A DNA stretch of 64,000 bases. Origin: Timema cristinae (lineage: Eukaryota; Arthropoda; Insecta; Phasmatodea; Timematidae). Of the stretch, positions 50,584-60,633 are shown one piece after another. A program made the translations under genes and the position numbers. A model generated the notes under the pieces. It ran no database searches, was not told the origin of the DNA, and saw only the letters and a program-made list of their open reading frames with translations. Each line of letters begins with the position of its first letter. The stretch's first letter is position 1. The DNA lies in contig JBCFYV010000100.1 of the NCBI GenBank assembly GCA_039000515.1, positions 24,873,769 to 24,937,768 of the forward strand. The letters are read 5' to 3'.

Positions 50584-51464
50584 TAGGACGTTCTTAGTAG
50601 GATAAAAAAAACGAATGGTTGTATTCAGATAATTGATGATCCCCGTTAGGAGTAATGTATAAATGATTAAAGTAACATTTTTATATTACTTATAGAATTA
50701 ATTCCGTTAGATTATTACAAGGAGTTATCTTATAACGCGTGTTTTTTATCACGCTTGTATGATTTTACGCAATCAAGGAAATAGGGTTTGTTTTTCGATA
50801 ATGTGGTCCCGAGACGGCTGTTACGTGATTTCCGATAGTGAAGTGTTGTGATTCCCTGCGCTTGTTTCTAGTTTCTCCGCCACTAGCGCTATAATTGCAC
50901 CTGTTCCAGTCTATCTCACTCTGTTTCCAACTTGGTTGCGGATACACAATAATTGTTCATCTTTAGAGTTCATTCTGCGTTACATAATCAATGTATTATC
51001 TAGGTATATTAATGCTAATATATAACAAAATTGATTTATAAATTATGTCAAAATATAAATGAAAAGTGTTTTTTCAAAGGTTTGGTTAGTAAGTACCCCT
51101 CATCCAATGAGTGGGTAACCCCTGTTTCCAGGTGCCACAAGTGGCCAATTGGCGTTAAATTTGTGGCTAATTTGAGTTTGCCGAGCTCTTACAGAAAAAT
51201 AAACTTTTTCCTGGTTTGATAATTCCTGCATATCATTGGAAGTATTTCGTATGTGTATTGTGTTCAGATATCTAGCTAATGTTTCTGCAACTGGTCAGAC
51301 AAGAGGATTACCAACTTTTGCATTAAATTATCTTACATTTTCAATCTGAACATTTTTCATAATTTGCGTCTGAAACAGTTACAACCGAGTAGTCCGTGTG
51401 TACATGTTTTTAATAGGTAGGCTTGTTCACACAGTGTGTGTTGTTTTAAAGGTTTTACTACCCG
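50584..51464. other. No gene recognised
   Basis: AT-rich sequence with short frames only. A minus-strand frame at 50,765-50,947 contains NYSASGGE, a phrase I associate with translated insect repeats rather than with a gene. It is not annotated as coding. Confidence 0.4.
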
Positions 51465-51712
51465 CTTCGATGGTCGCGTGGTCTAACACACTACACTTGT
51501 GTTAGATTAGACTGCCGATGACGAGGATATCGAGGTTCGAATCTCGGTTAGGCCAAAGTGAGGGTGGTGTTTCCAAAATTGTTTTATATTCACCCTCCAC
51601 GCAAATGAGGGTAAACGTCCTCTAGATATAACCTTCCTAATCCCTTAAGCCATTAGCGTAATTAGTATATTAACTAATAACCTGAACGGGTAGTAAGACA
51701 CGGTGCTAAAAT
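51465..51712 (+). repeat. SINE, family A, full length
   Basis: A clean family A element. The A-box side is gtggtctaacaca (51,479-51,491) and the B box ggttcgaatct (51,534-51,544), about 55 bases apart as in tRNA promoters. The body is tattcaccctccacgcaaat and the tail cctgaacgggtagtaagaca followed by cggtgctaaaa. RNA polymerase III transcription would be expected from the internal boxes; this is family knowledge and not shown here. Confidence 0.85.
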
Positions 51713-51933
51713 AGTTCGATTTAGGAACCTAATTTGTCAATTTTTAACATGGTATGGTGAATTTAAATTTAGTTCATGTTTTCTCTAACACTGTTTTTCA
51801 ATAAAGCAATGTTTTTCCAAAATGCAACTACCGCGTTATTCCGACATATTTTTACATTTTCTATTGTTCGTTCTTACGCCCTTTCCCTTCTCAATAATAA
51901 AGAGATAGCGACACCTATGCTATGGACTATTTA

Positions 51934-52912
51934 AGGCTACGTCCACGCTTGCGATCAGCGACAGTGACAGTTTTTAAAACGCTTTCATGAGAGTTTTCAG
52001 GTCGCAGCGACAAATACGCTCGCCTTTATTTCTTATGGAGGTGGCCACACTTGCTTTCGTGTCGCTGCCTGTCGCGAGAACACTGGACACTTGTGTAGGT
52101 TTGCTTGCGTCATCTTAGGTTAAAATGTCGACCGATAAGGTGCTCGGGACCACGCTATCACTCCTCCCCTAAGCATTTTCACTAACTTTCTTGCAAACCG
52201 CCCAGTGTTTCCCGTCCGTCTGGAGTTTGACACTCGGTAGAGTACGGGACTTAGCAGTGTTTGATACCGAGCTATTTATAAATGATCACCACTGTGGAAT
52301 CCGAAACATCGAGACAACGCAAACAGGGATGTTAAATCCAAGCTCTGGATAGAGGTTGCATTTGCAACAGTGGAGGGTTGGAATGAATTAAACAATGAAG
52401 AAAGAAATGAACAACTTCCTAATTAGCATACATAAAATCATACAATATACAGTACACAAACTAACAATAGATTGAAATGCTTGGCAAGGGCTTGGAGTGC
52501 AAAGGTTGTTTCCAATCATAGTAATTAATTTCACTTTGTAAATAATATTTTTTTAAATACCGTTAACATAGTGATAAATTGCATTTTTATCATTTTATAC
52601 GTGACACCGAAAACATTATTATTAAATAGGGGTGTGTTCTCAGGTTTTTTACAAGTCTGTCCATAAGTACGTTCTCTGCATATTAATGGGGTGGACACCG
52701 TATTATATATATTTACGTTTCTTCTTTATATAACTATATACTACTATGGCTAATAACACATCTTCACGCTTTGGTGCCATGATAACTGGTCATAAAACGC
52801 GGCGACCAGGTCGCAAGCATGGCCGGTAGCAATAAAAATCATGCCCCCAGACCTGGTCGCAGCGTCCTGGTCGTAGTGTCCAGGTCGCAAGCGTGGCCGT
52901 AGCCTGAACGGC
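51934..52912. mobile_element. Non-autonomous DNA element with TIRs
   Basis: The left end reads ggctacgtccacgcttgcga and the right end is its near reverse complement (tcgcaagcgtggccgtagcc), 20 positions with one mismatch. The element is about 979 bp. The left flank is ttaa and the right flank tgaa, which would suit a decayed TAA or TTAA target duplication (PIF/Harbinger or piggyBac style). The superfamily stays open. A further copy of the right-end word lies inside at 52,807-52,831, so the right end is partly duplicated. No transposase frame is present. A minus-strand frame at 52,750-53,208 crosses the right end and is not credible as a gene. Confidence 0.65.
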
Positions 52913-54660
52913 AACGACCTTCCCAGGCTGCTATAAGGGATACTAGAGTAGTTCTCCCCGAAAATATCAAGGAAAAAATAAAATGTCCCCTTTATTCTAA
53001 AGAGGTATGCGAGTCCCCTACTTGGCACACATCCTCCTTTCCTCTCCCCCCTCCCCTCTTCCTCTACCACGTGGTCCATATTTTTGGCGGGTGTCCGGCC
53101 GGTATTGATTGAGTGACTCCCCTGGACCTCCGTCCCGCTGTTCTTGCTCTCCATTCGAGCCAACCTATTTGCTAAGGCGATGCGGAGCAGGAGATGGACT
53201 GCCTCCATCCTACCCCCTAATTTCTCCGAGCAGGGTTAGAGGCTGAGGTAACAATCCGGCATGCATTAGCACCAGCTAGCCTCTCGCAAGGGTCTCGCAA
53301 TCTCACTTCGCTCCGACGTGTTGGCTAAGGGGGAAGGAGGACTTTTCATTCAAACAATGGACTAGGAGCTGGCGGTTCATCTGTTATGTAGATCTCTGGG
53401 AGGAGGGGTTTCTAATTTAGAGCACTTTTTTACTCTTTCAATTTACCTCTAACTTTAAAAAAAATTATCTTATATCGCCAATCTTTATAAAGAAAAAAAA
53501 AAGGCGTGTTAATTGAATCGAGGATTATTTTTATTATAGCTAGAAAAATCTTAGACAACTTTTAGCTGTTCAATAATTCAACAATTATTAAAATGTTCTG
53601 AAAATATTTGATTGGCTCTGCCCATGCGCAAGTTGGAACAATTTTCATAGAAAATACCTTATATAATAACTAGACAAACTACTAGATTTACTTTCCCTTA
53701 CTCATACGTCAAGTTTTGACTTGCAGCTGTCACTTTAGGATATATTAGCAATGCCTTTAAAATAACACTAATAATATACTAAACTCTTATCAATTTTATT
53801 AGGAAAAAATATATTTGTATTTTTAAAAGGTTCTTTCTTTGAAATAAGGACTATAGTGAGACGCGGGCCGCAAACAGTAAAAAGGTATTCAAAACCATCA
53901 TTTGCACTCTTATTTGGTTCTTTACGACATTCTGATCAGGGGTCGAACCTGAACCAGAACTGATAACCTAAATTAAGTTTATTTTAAGGAACCAAAACCA
54001 GAACAGGACCCAAAAAATTAAAGTGATTAAAAAGCAGAACCGAAACCGATAAATTATATCATCAGGTAAAGGCTATTATCGGGTCTTAATTTTTACAAAA
54101 AATGCATAAGGCATTTTATGCCTTTATTTCTGAAACTTAATTTTATTTTTAAATAAAATTTTACTTTTCTCAATAATGTTTGTGAAAATAGGATATATTT
54201 ATTTTCCAAGGTCTTATCAATGAGGACTTAGCACTAAGTACTGTTGAGTTCAAGTTTTTGAGGAATAATTATTGTCAAATTGTGTAGGGCTTTCTCATTG
54301 TATTCTTTAGGCTAAGAGCTTAGATAGATGTATCTAACTTTGAGTGACTGCAAACATATCTAAGAAATAGGAGTACTGAGAATTGAATTCCGGCCTAGTT
54401 CTACAATCAGTTTGAATACAAAGAAATGTATTTAAAAGGGTTATTCCTAAAACTCAAATAGTTTAAGTTGTTGTTTGATTGATAGTTTGCTTGTAGGGGT
54501 AAGGGGTAGGGGGGTTGTAAATTGTTAAACCTTCCACGCTGCCTTCAAATATCAAGTAAGAAGTGGTCCAAAGTTTGTCTTCATTTTGTGTAGTTCAGAA
54601 GAGTTATTATAGTTTTAATAAGAATTTATTATTTGCATTATTTAATAGGTGAATAGGTGA

Positions 54661-54696
54661 ACACACATATATATATACATATATATATATATATAA
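54661..54696. repeat. AT microsatellite
   Basis: An alternating at/ta tract of about 36 bases, shorter in the distorted allele near 16,458. Confidence 0.9.
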
Positions 54697-55394
54697 GTGA
54701 ATAAATATTATCCAGTGCGGAATCTCTTCAAATGACAGAGAGAGTAAATGACACATCAAGAATGTTATTAAGATGGTTCTTAAAGTAAATTACATGAAGT
54801 TTATACTGTATATTGTAACCCTGAAAATCATTTTTTATTTTGGCGTTTCTACAAATTAAGGACTTCAATAAAGTACTAACATTTTAGATTTAAAATGTTT
54901 AAATTTAAATGGAGAATATTGCGGTAACATTATTTTAATAGCATGTTAATGAAGACTTAGATAATATTTTTATACATAAAAAGAAATGACACATTATATA
55001 ACTGATTTAATTTTTTTAGTTAAATAAACTAAATTCACAAATTATAGGTCTACATTATTCACTTTTGTTCCCGACATGGTAAGTTTCTGGTTTGGTTGCA
55101 TCATACCAGCTTTACATGATTTAATTTATTAAACTTTTTAAAATTATCGAAAATACGCATAAAATAAAGTGTTTTATATAATTATTAATTTAAAAATACA
55201 ATAAATTGTATTCCAAAATTATAAAAAGAAAATTCTATAGCATCAGCCATCAATCAATCCATACTGACCAAGCAGCTGCCGTCTGTTGGTGAAGTTAGTG
55301 CCAACTTACAACGCTAGATTGTGTCATGTGATCAGCACCATGGACCCTCCGGCCTTTAATTTCAATTTTCTAGACTTGAGCTGCTAGTTTGAAA

Positions 55395-55640
55395 CCCGCC
55401 TCGGTGGCATAGTTGGCTAACGCGCTAGTCGTGTTGAGCTTGACTGCTGAGGACGGGGAAATCGAGGTTCGAATCTCGGTCGGGTGAATTGGAGGGTTTT
55501 CCTAAATGGTTTTCCACTCTCCCTCCACGCAAATGCGGGTTCACTTCCTCTAATTCAACCTTCACAATTCCTAATCCATTAGCGTAATTAGTTCTTAAAG
55601 CGTACAACCCGAACGGGTAGTAAGACGTGGTGCTAAATAA
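55395..55640 (+). repeat. SINE, family A, full length
   Basis: Head tcggtggcatagttggctaa, A-box region tagttggctaacgcg (55,410-55,424), B box ggttcgaatct (55,466-55,476), body ttccactctccctccacgca, tail acccgaacgggtagtaagac then gtggtgcta. It ends in a TAA tract that is shared with the opposed family B element next to it. Antisense translation of this SINE gives the 80-residue frame at 55,425-55,667, which is not a gene. Confidence 0.88.
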
Positions 55641-55694
55641 TAATATTATTATTATTATTAGCACCACGTCTTACTACCCATTCGGGTTATACGC
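55600..55694. repeat. SINE-tail palindrome
   Basis: The family A tail (55,600-55,644) and the inverted family B tail (55,651-55,694) are reverse complements apart from two or three positions, with only a few att units between them. This makes a cruciform-capable inverted repeat with arms of about 45 bp. Confidence 0.85.
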
Positions 55695-55926
55695 ACTTAC
55701 GCTAATGTGTAATGGTAGGGTGATTGTGAGATGAAATGGAGGACCTACAGTTTAACGTGGAATCCGAACCATGGTGGAGGCCTGGCATTCCCCACATTCA
55801 CAAGATGTCTTGTCAGAGGTGAAGGGAGGGTTTGTTAATCAGATAAATCTTTGCCGAGACCGAGGATTGAACCCCGGCCACCAGAATAGAAGTCTGACAC
55901 CTTACCCCTAGACCACCAGGTCACCT
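55651..55926 (-). repeat. SINE, family B, full length
   Basis: On the minus strand: head ctggtggtctaggggtaagg, cagacttctattctggtggc, B box ccggggttcaatcctcggtc, body caaaccctccc and ggcctccaccatggttcgga, tail gcgtataacccgaatgggta and ATT tract. The head resembles an Asp- or Glu-type tRNA (ccggggttcaat), but acceptor pairing is not conserved. Confidence 0.88.
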
Positions 55927-55959
55927 TAAATAATAATAATAATGCAGGTTTGAGCTAGG

Positions 55960-56075
55960 TTGAGCTGACCCCGTTCCAGACTCAATGCTTCACAGAAAAT
56001 TTGGAAGCGCCGGGATAGAATGTGGGATCTCTGTACCCGTAGCCAAAAACTTGATCACTATACCACAGAGACGGA
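55960..56075 (-). repeat. Possible tRNA-like fragment
   Basis: On the minus strand ctctgtggtatagtgatcaa resembles an A-box arm (tggtatagtga). The expected B box downstream (gagatcccacattct) is weak. It may be another SINE head or chance. Confidence 0.25.
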
Positions 56076-56599
56076 ATTTATATTATTTTTTATACTTTTG
56101 GCAAACTATAATAAAATAAAATAAAATGATCTTTCTGAATTATAAATAAATTGTGCAACTATAAAGCTCCTGAATTGCTCTCCCACACTTGAGTTGAGTT
56201 TCAACAGTGATAGAGTGATATTATGTAGATACGTGGATACAGAGCTCTAGGACGGGCTTACGAGCGACGTCCAACCGGGAAACTCGGTGGAGACTCAGGC
56301 CAAATTTGATCAGACGTTGACTCTGGTGAACCTCTACATCAGTTTCCAGTGGTCATTGGCATTTGAAACGGTGAGCATTCTGCAAAGTAGACTGAACTTC
56401 GACAAACAATAGCTTTGAGATAAGTGACAAACTAAAATCTATCCAAACAACAAAAATTGCGTAAACCGTTGTCAGCCCATAAAGGGCCAACAACACACCA
56501 AACTTTAAAAGCGTTCTGACAACGAACGCGAACATCAAAAGAGGTATTTAACTCAGAGATATTGACGTTGACGTTGATGTAGAGCTAACAGACAAAGAA

Positions 56600-57470
56600 A
56601 TGGGTAACAACAACGAATTCGTTGCAGCAACAATATTGAAAAGGAAACTATTATTCAAAGCCAAGGAGGACAAACCTCCTAAGGGAATCAGCGTGAAAAA
56701 TCAATTTGAGACACCATCAGACAATGAACAGAAAATGGCTAATCCAGACTTACCCAACATAAGCTCTCAGGTGAACAACACTGAAATTCAGAAATCTAAA
56801 CTAAAAATACCGCTGATAGTTATCGTAGGAAAGGCAAACTACTCAAAGATAGTAAAAATCAATTGAGACAACTATGGTAGGGACATTTAAAGTCTTCTAC
56901 ATAAATGATGGCTTAAAAATACATACAATGACGTTAGAGGACTTCAAGGCTCTACATGCCCTGTTCAAAAATACTGGGCAGGAATTCAATATTTATACAT
57001 TGCCGAGGGACAAACTCCTCAAAGTCGTTATCAAAGGACTTCCACCGAACATACCGATAGATGACATCAAAGAAGAACTACTATCACTGGGATACACAAC
57101 GACAGACGTGTGACAATTCACTTCGAGGGCGCAGTCAGAAAACAACCTCCAAGACAACCTCAAACTACTCTCGAAATTTGTCTGTACTCTCGCAAGAACG
57201 GATCAAAACTTCAAACTGTTTCAAGAGACCTTCATTAACAACACAAAAGTAAAGATTTAACACTACGTACAAACCCAGAATTACTTTCTACAATGCCACA
57301 AATGTCAGAAATTTGGACATTAAAAAAACAATTTCACTAACAATCCGAGGTGCGTCAAATGCCTAACACCACACTTGACTTCAGAATGTCAGAGGAAGGA
57401 CGCTACCACTCCAGCAAACTGTGTGAACTGCGGAGGGAGACACACAGCCAACAATATATGGGATAGACTT
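56600..57470 (+). pseudogene. LINE ORF1 (gag-like) remnant
   Basis: In Jockey-type elements ORF1 encodes a nucleic-acid-binding protein. Three open pieces remain. One starts at ATG 56,600 (88 residues). A second, 56,874-57,113, includes LPPNIPIDDIKEELLSLGY, the pattern of the domain that precedes the zinc knuckles in this clade. A third frame at 57,291-57,465 holds knuckle cysteines: CHKCQKFGH followed by a stop, then RCVKC...HLTSEC, then NCVNCGGRHTA. The first knuckle has lost its last cysteine. At least two frame changes and one stop separate the pieces, so this is a dead copy. Confidence 0.8.
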
Positions 57471-57479
57471 AGCTTTAAT

Positions 57480-59345
57480 ATGTGAAACGCATCTACAGCC
57501 AAACAAACGACTACACATCTCAGGCTACAGTATCTACCAAACTGACAGAGAACATAGAAAGGGAGGTGGGACAGCTGTCCTAGTAAAGGACCACCTTCTA
57601 CGCTACAGAGCTGACATCCAAGACACAGAAAACCTCGAGACTCCGGTAGTAGGAATCAACACAAAAAACGGAGATATTACTTGTGTAGCTGTGTATAACA
57701 ATCTAACCAAGATTATTTTAAAATGTGATCTTGATAATGTAACGGTAACTGGTAACTATTTAATAGGTGGAGACCTAAATAGCAAGAACACACTATGGAA
57801 CAATTGGATGAAAAATAGAAACGAATGGATCCTAGAAGAACACTCAAATGAGACGGACTACAATGTGTTATCACCGGAAACACCGACCTTCTACTCATAA
57901 AACTACCTCCATAGACCAGACGTTATCAACATAATCAACAAATCTGAAAATAACACCTGAAACCTTATCAGTACTCCAGGAACTAGACTCCGACCACAAT
58001 CCAGTACTTTGTGGATGGGACGTCAACACAGAACATCAATCCAGCTGGCACAAACCGATGATAAGGACAACTGACTGGACAAAGTTTAGATCTGACCTAC
58101 AAGAAGTAATCCCAAGGAATTTAGATATTGAAACGGAAGATGTTGATGTGGGCATAGACGTATTCACGACATAACAAGAAACATACAAACTACACACCAC
58201 GACCTCCCATAAACATAAAACTAATGATAGACCACCTTGAACTTAACTATTTGATAGCCCTAAAAAGGGAAGCGTGCAGAGACTGGCAAAGAATACGAAC
58301 ACCGCAAGAGCGAATCAAATACAACAGACTCAAAGCACTGGTCAAAAGATCTGTCAATCAAATCAGAAGAACAAACTGGAACACTTTCTTCAGTGACACA
58401 GCCACAAACCTGCAGAAAGCGCGGACCCTAACCAAAATACATAAAGCGAATTTAAAAAAACATGCACATCAGCAATCTACGGGCAACAGGGAAAGGTCTA
58501 TACCAGCGAGGACAAATCTGAAGCGATAGCGCTAACTTTAAAAGATCTATTACAACCTAACCAATTTCAGGACGTTGTATTCAATAAAGAAGTCATCATA
58601 AAAGTAAATGCCTCCATGGATAGACCGATAATAGAGACACCAGCCCCAATCACGAAGCATGAATTCCGAACTACTATTAAATCTCTTCGACAAAACAGGT
58701 CACCAGGACTAGATGGCATCAAGAACGAGATCTTAAAAAACTTACCACAAATTGCAATAGCTCAACTTAACTAGTTACTAAATGCATCTATCAAACTTGT
58801 TTACTTCCCAACATTCTGGAAAAAAGCTAAAGTGATAACCATAGCTAAACCGGGAATAAATGGCATCTTTCCACAAAATAGACGACCAACCAACTTACTA
58901 AACACGACTAGCAAACTATTCGAAATACTAATTATAAAGAGACTATAACAACATGCAGAAGACAACTAGATAATCCCTTACTTACAATTTGGTTTTAAAA
59001 GACAACACTCGACAATCCGTCCGTTACTCAACTTCATCGATGACGCCACAGAAAGTTTCAACCAACGTGAAAACCTAAAAGCAATATTCCTTGACGTAGA
59101 AAAGGTATTTTACAAGGTGTCGCATTTTGGCCTAATACAAAAAATATCACTTACAACTTCCCACGAGGTGATATCCAACTAATCAACAGTTACCTGGAAG
59201 ACAGAGACTTCCAAGTCTCTATCAAGGGCTCACTATCAGAAAGAGTACTTTTAAGGGCAGGAGTACCGCAATGGTATGTACTAGCTCCCTTTCTGTACAA
59301 TATATACTTGGCAGACTTCCCAACACAACCAAAAATTACTATAAG
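57480..59345 (+). pseudogene. LINE ORF2 (endonuclease/RT) remnant
   Basis: In this family ORF2 combines an endonuclease that nicks the target with a reverse transcriptase. Endonuclease-like pieces are REHRKGGGTAVLVKDHL (near 57,550) and GGDLNSKNTLWNNW (near 57,770), then SDHNPVL (near 57,990). RT pieces are NRSPGLDGIKNEIL (near 58,700), FWKKAKVITIAKPG (near 58,820), LQFGFKRQHST (near 58,985), AIFLDVEKVFYKV (near 59,080) and GVPQWYVLAPFLYNIYL (near 59,270). The usual AFD and GVPQGS words are altered, and there are stops and shifts throughout. The YADD region and everything beyond it are missing here, cut off by the Gypsy element, but continue in the distorted allele. Confidence 0.8.
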
Positions 59346-59423
59346 TGCAACCCCCCCCTTAATATCTATAAGGTGAGAGAGGCAGTAAATTAGGTAAAGA
59401 GTTACCTGAATGAACATAACAAT

Positions 59424-59429
59424 TTTATT
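59424..59429 (-). terminator. Polyadenylation signal in LTR
   Basis: tttatt on the plus strand reads AATAAA on the element strand. It lies downstream of the TATA-like box, where the R/U5 border of an LTR is expected. Confidence 0.5.
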
Positions 59430-59789
59430 TAGTCAAAAAAGAACAATAACAAGCTGAGCAAACAATCAACACCGCGTGAAGCGCGCTTTTCCGTCCATCG
59501 CGGAAATCACTTACATCAAAGGTAAACATAAACGTTACCTCCTCAAAACAAATCACGTTACATTAAATCCATCAAAGGTAACGGTCCGGGATCTCAGTGA
59601 CATGGTCTTTGGTTACTTCGTTAAATTGATTAGTTCCTAAACTGGTTACTCTAGCGTTTAAGTTATCCACCCTAGTATAAATATATATCTTTCTTACAGA
59701 CGCCCGTAGCAAACGTGACGTCATAGCAATTAAACAAGGCCACAAGGTAATAATAACTTAACAACCCTAGGCGTTTAACTTGGCGAACA

Positions 59790-59885
59790 AAGATGAGTCC
59801 AGAAACAGCTATACTTGAAAATAACATAAGCCGGGTTTCGAACCCAGGACCTGACAATCTCAGGTTAAAAGCTAATATTGGCAAA
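59790..59885 (-). repeat. tRNA-like segment inside the LTR
   Basis: On the minus strand cctgggttcgaaacccgg (59,831-59,848) forms a tRNA-like T arm: a 5-bp stem with one wobble pair and a TTCGAAA loop. Upstream, cctgagattgtcagg can form an anticodon-like stem, but its loop is five bases, not seven. It may be a SINE relic captured by the LTR. Confidence 0.45.
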
Positions 59886-60166
59886 TGTATGAAATACATT
59901 TGAATAGGGCCCAGACCCTGGATATAAGCGGTGGCGAAAGCGACGGTCTAACTCCCAGCAGCGATAAGCGCGTAGCATAGTCAATATTCAAATAAACATA
60001 AGTTAATAACAAAGTCCAAATAGTAATTTAGAAAGAGTTCCCCCCCATGACGCCGAAACAGTAAATTTGGTAGGAAGGTAATATCCCCCGAAACCCAGTC
60101 GCTGCCCTCACCTCTTATCCTCGAGCCGGTGGGGTAGTAAGTGACCTGAGATCCCGGTACCGCTAG

Positions 60167-60174
60167 TATTTATA
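60167..60174 (-). promoter_or_regulatory. TATA-like box of the LTR
   Basis: The plus strand reads tatttata; on the element strand this is TATAAATA. It is placed so that transcription would start near 60,140 and leave U3 to the right and R/U5 to the left. Assigned by position and sequence only. Confidence 0.5.
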
Positions 60175-60460
60175 CGAAATCTAATTCTCAGAGAAGGGGG
60201 GCGGATCGAAGGAAAGGAAGGTTGGAGAACATTACAAACAAGGGGGGAGGAGAGGTTCGAGACTCATATCGAACACCTAGCACCTTCTCGAAGCTCGGCG
60301 AAGGCGGAAACGGAACTCTTCTATCCATCTTCTCTGCTGGCCGAACACGTGGTCGAGCCTCGTTGCCGGCAGGCGCGGACACGCCTTCAGTCAGTCCGAT
60401 GTATTTGGCGAGAGCGTAGGTCGCCGGTCAAGCTAGTGCCGCGTGTTGACTCAGTTGGCT

Positions 60461-60560
60461 GTCCCAGTTGGCGAGTGTTGTTACCATGTAAGTCGTTACA
60501 TCGCTGTCCCAGTTGTCTGTCCGAGTTGGTGAGTGTTGTTACAATGTAAGTTGTTACATC
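60461..60560. repeat. Duplicated LTR terminus
   Basis: Two near-identical stretches, 60,461-60,502 and 60,519-60,560, share gagtgttgttac, catgtaag or aatgtaag, and gttacatc. The outer one ends at the LTR edge. The inner copy imitates the LTR end, so terminus calls based on similarity alone could choose the wrong one. Confidence 0.75.
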
Positions 60561-60570
60561 CTCCCCCCCT
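60559..60570 (-). promoter_or_regulatory. Polypurine tract
   Basis: On the element strand the sequence just before the LTR is agggggggagga. This is the expected primer for plus-strand DNA synthesis and fixes the LTR boundary. Confidence 0.75.
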
Positions 60571-60633
60571 GACGGGATGTCAGAAGGAGTCCTCAGCAGT
60601 AGGCGTAACGGCAGGGCGGTACCTTCCCTGCCG

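Larger units (their letters stand above)
40178..59345 (+). repeat. Copy 2 of duplicated locus (clean)
   Basis: This is the clean counterpart of about 1,415-25,350. It starts almost at the beginning of the second contig, and homology stops exactly where the Gypsy LTR begins. All interpretable repeats of the duplicated locus are best read here. Two stretches inside copy 2 have no gene and no repeat I recognise beyond those listed separately: 44,910-45,480 and 52,913-54,660. Both are AT-rich with short, unrelated open frames. Confidence 0.85.
56338..59345 (+). mobile_element. Jockey-like LINE, decayed, 3' part displaced
   Basis: A non-LTR retrotransposon in the order 5' leader (about 56,338-56,599), ORF1 remnant (56,600-57,470) and ORF2 remnant (from about 57,480) with endonuclease-like and reverse transcriptase blocks. 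The sequence ends abruptly inside the RT region, where the Gypsy LTR starts. Several frameshifts and stops mean it cannot be active. The start is inferred from the beginning of conserved leader-like sequence shared with the distorted allele, not from a target-site duplication. Confidence 0.8.
59346..60558 (-). repeat. Gypsy 3' LTR
   Basis: About 1,213 bp. In element orientation it starts TGTAAC and ends GTTGCA, the usual short inverted ends with one mismatch. The start is fixed by the purine tract immediately before it (60,559-60,570) and the end by the break in the LINE frame. It contains a TATA-like box, an AATAAA signal, a 58-bp-spaced internal duplication at its 5' end and a tRNA T-arm-like word. 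Frames inside the LTR are not genes. Confidence 0.85.

Noticed and set aside
52750..53208. 152-codon minus-strand frame
   Set aside because: It overlaps the right end of the inverted-repeat element and crosses its boundary, has no recognisable motif, and is not maintained in the other copy. Probably chance.
55425..55667. 80-codon minus-strand frame containing [13 protein letters not shown]
   Set aside because: It is the antisense of a family A SINE. The phrase is useful for guessing the organism but is not a gene.
51465..55926. Functional tRNA genes suggested by good A and B boxes
   Set aside because: Acceptor and anticodon pairing are not conserved, copies are linked to SINE bodies and tails, and several are truncated.
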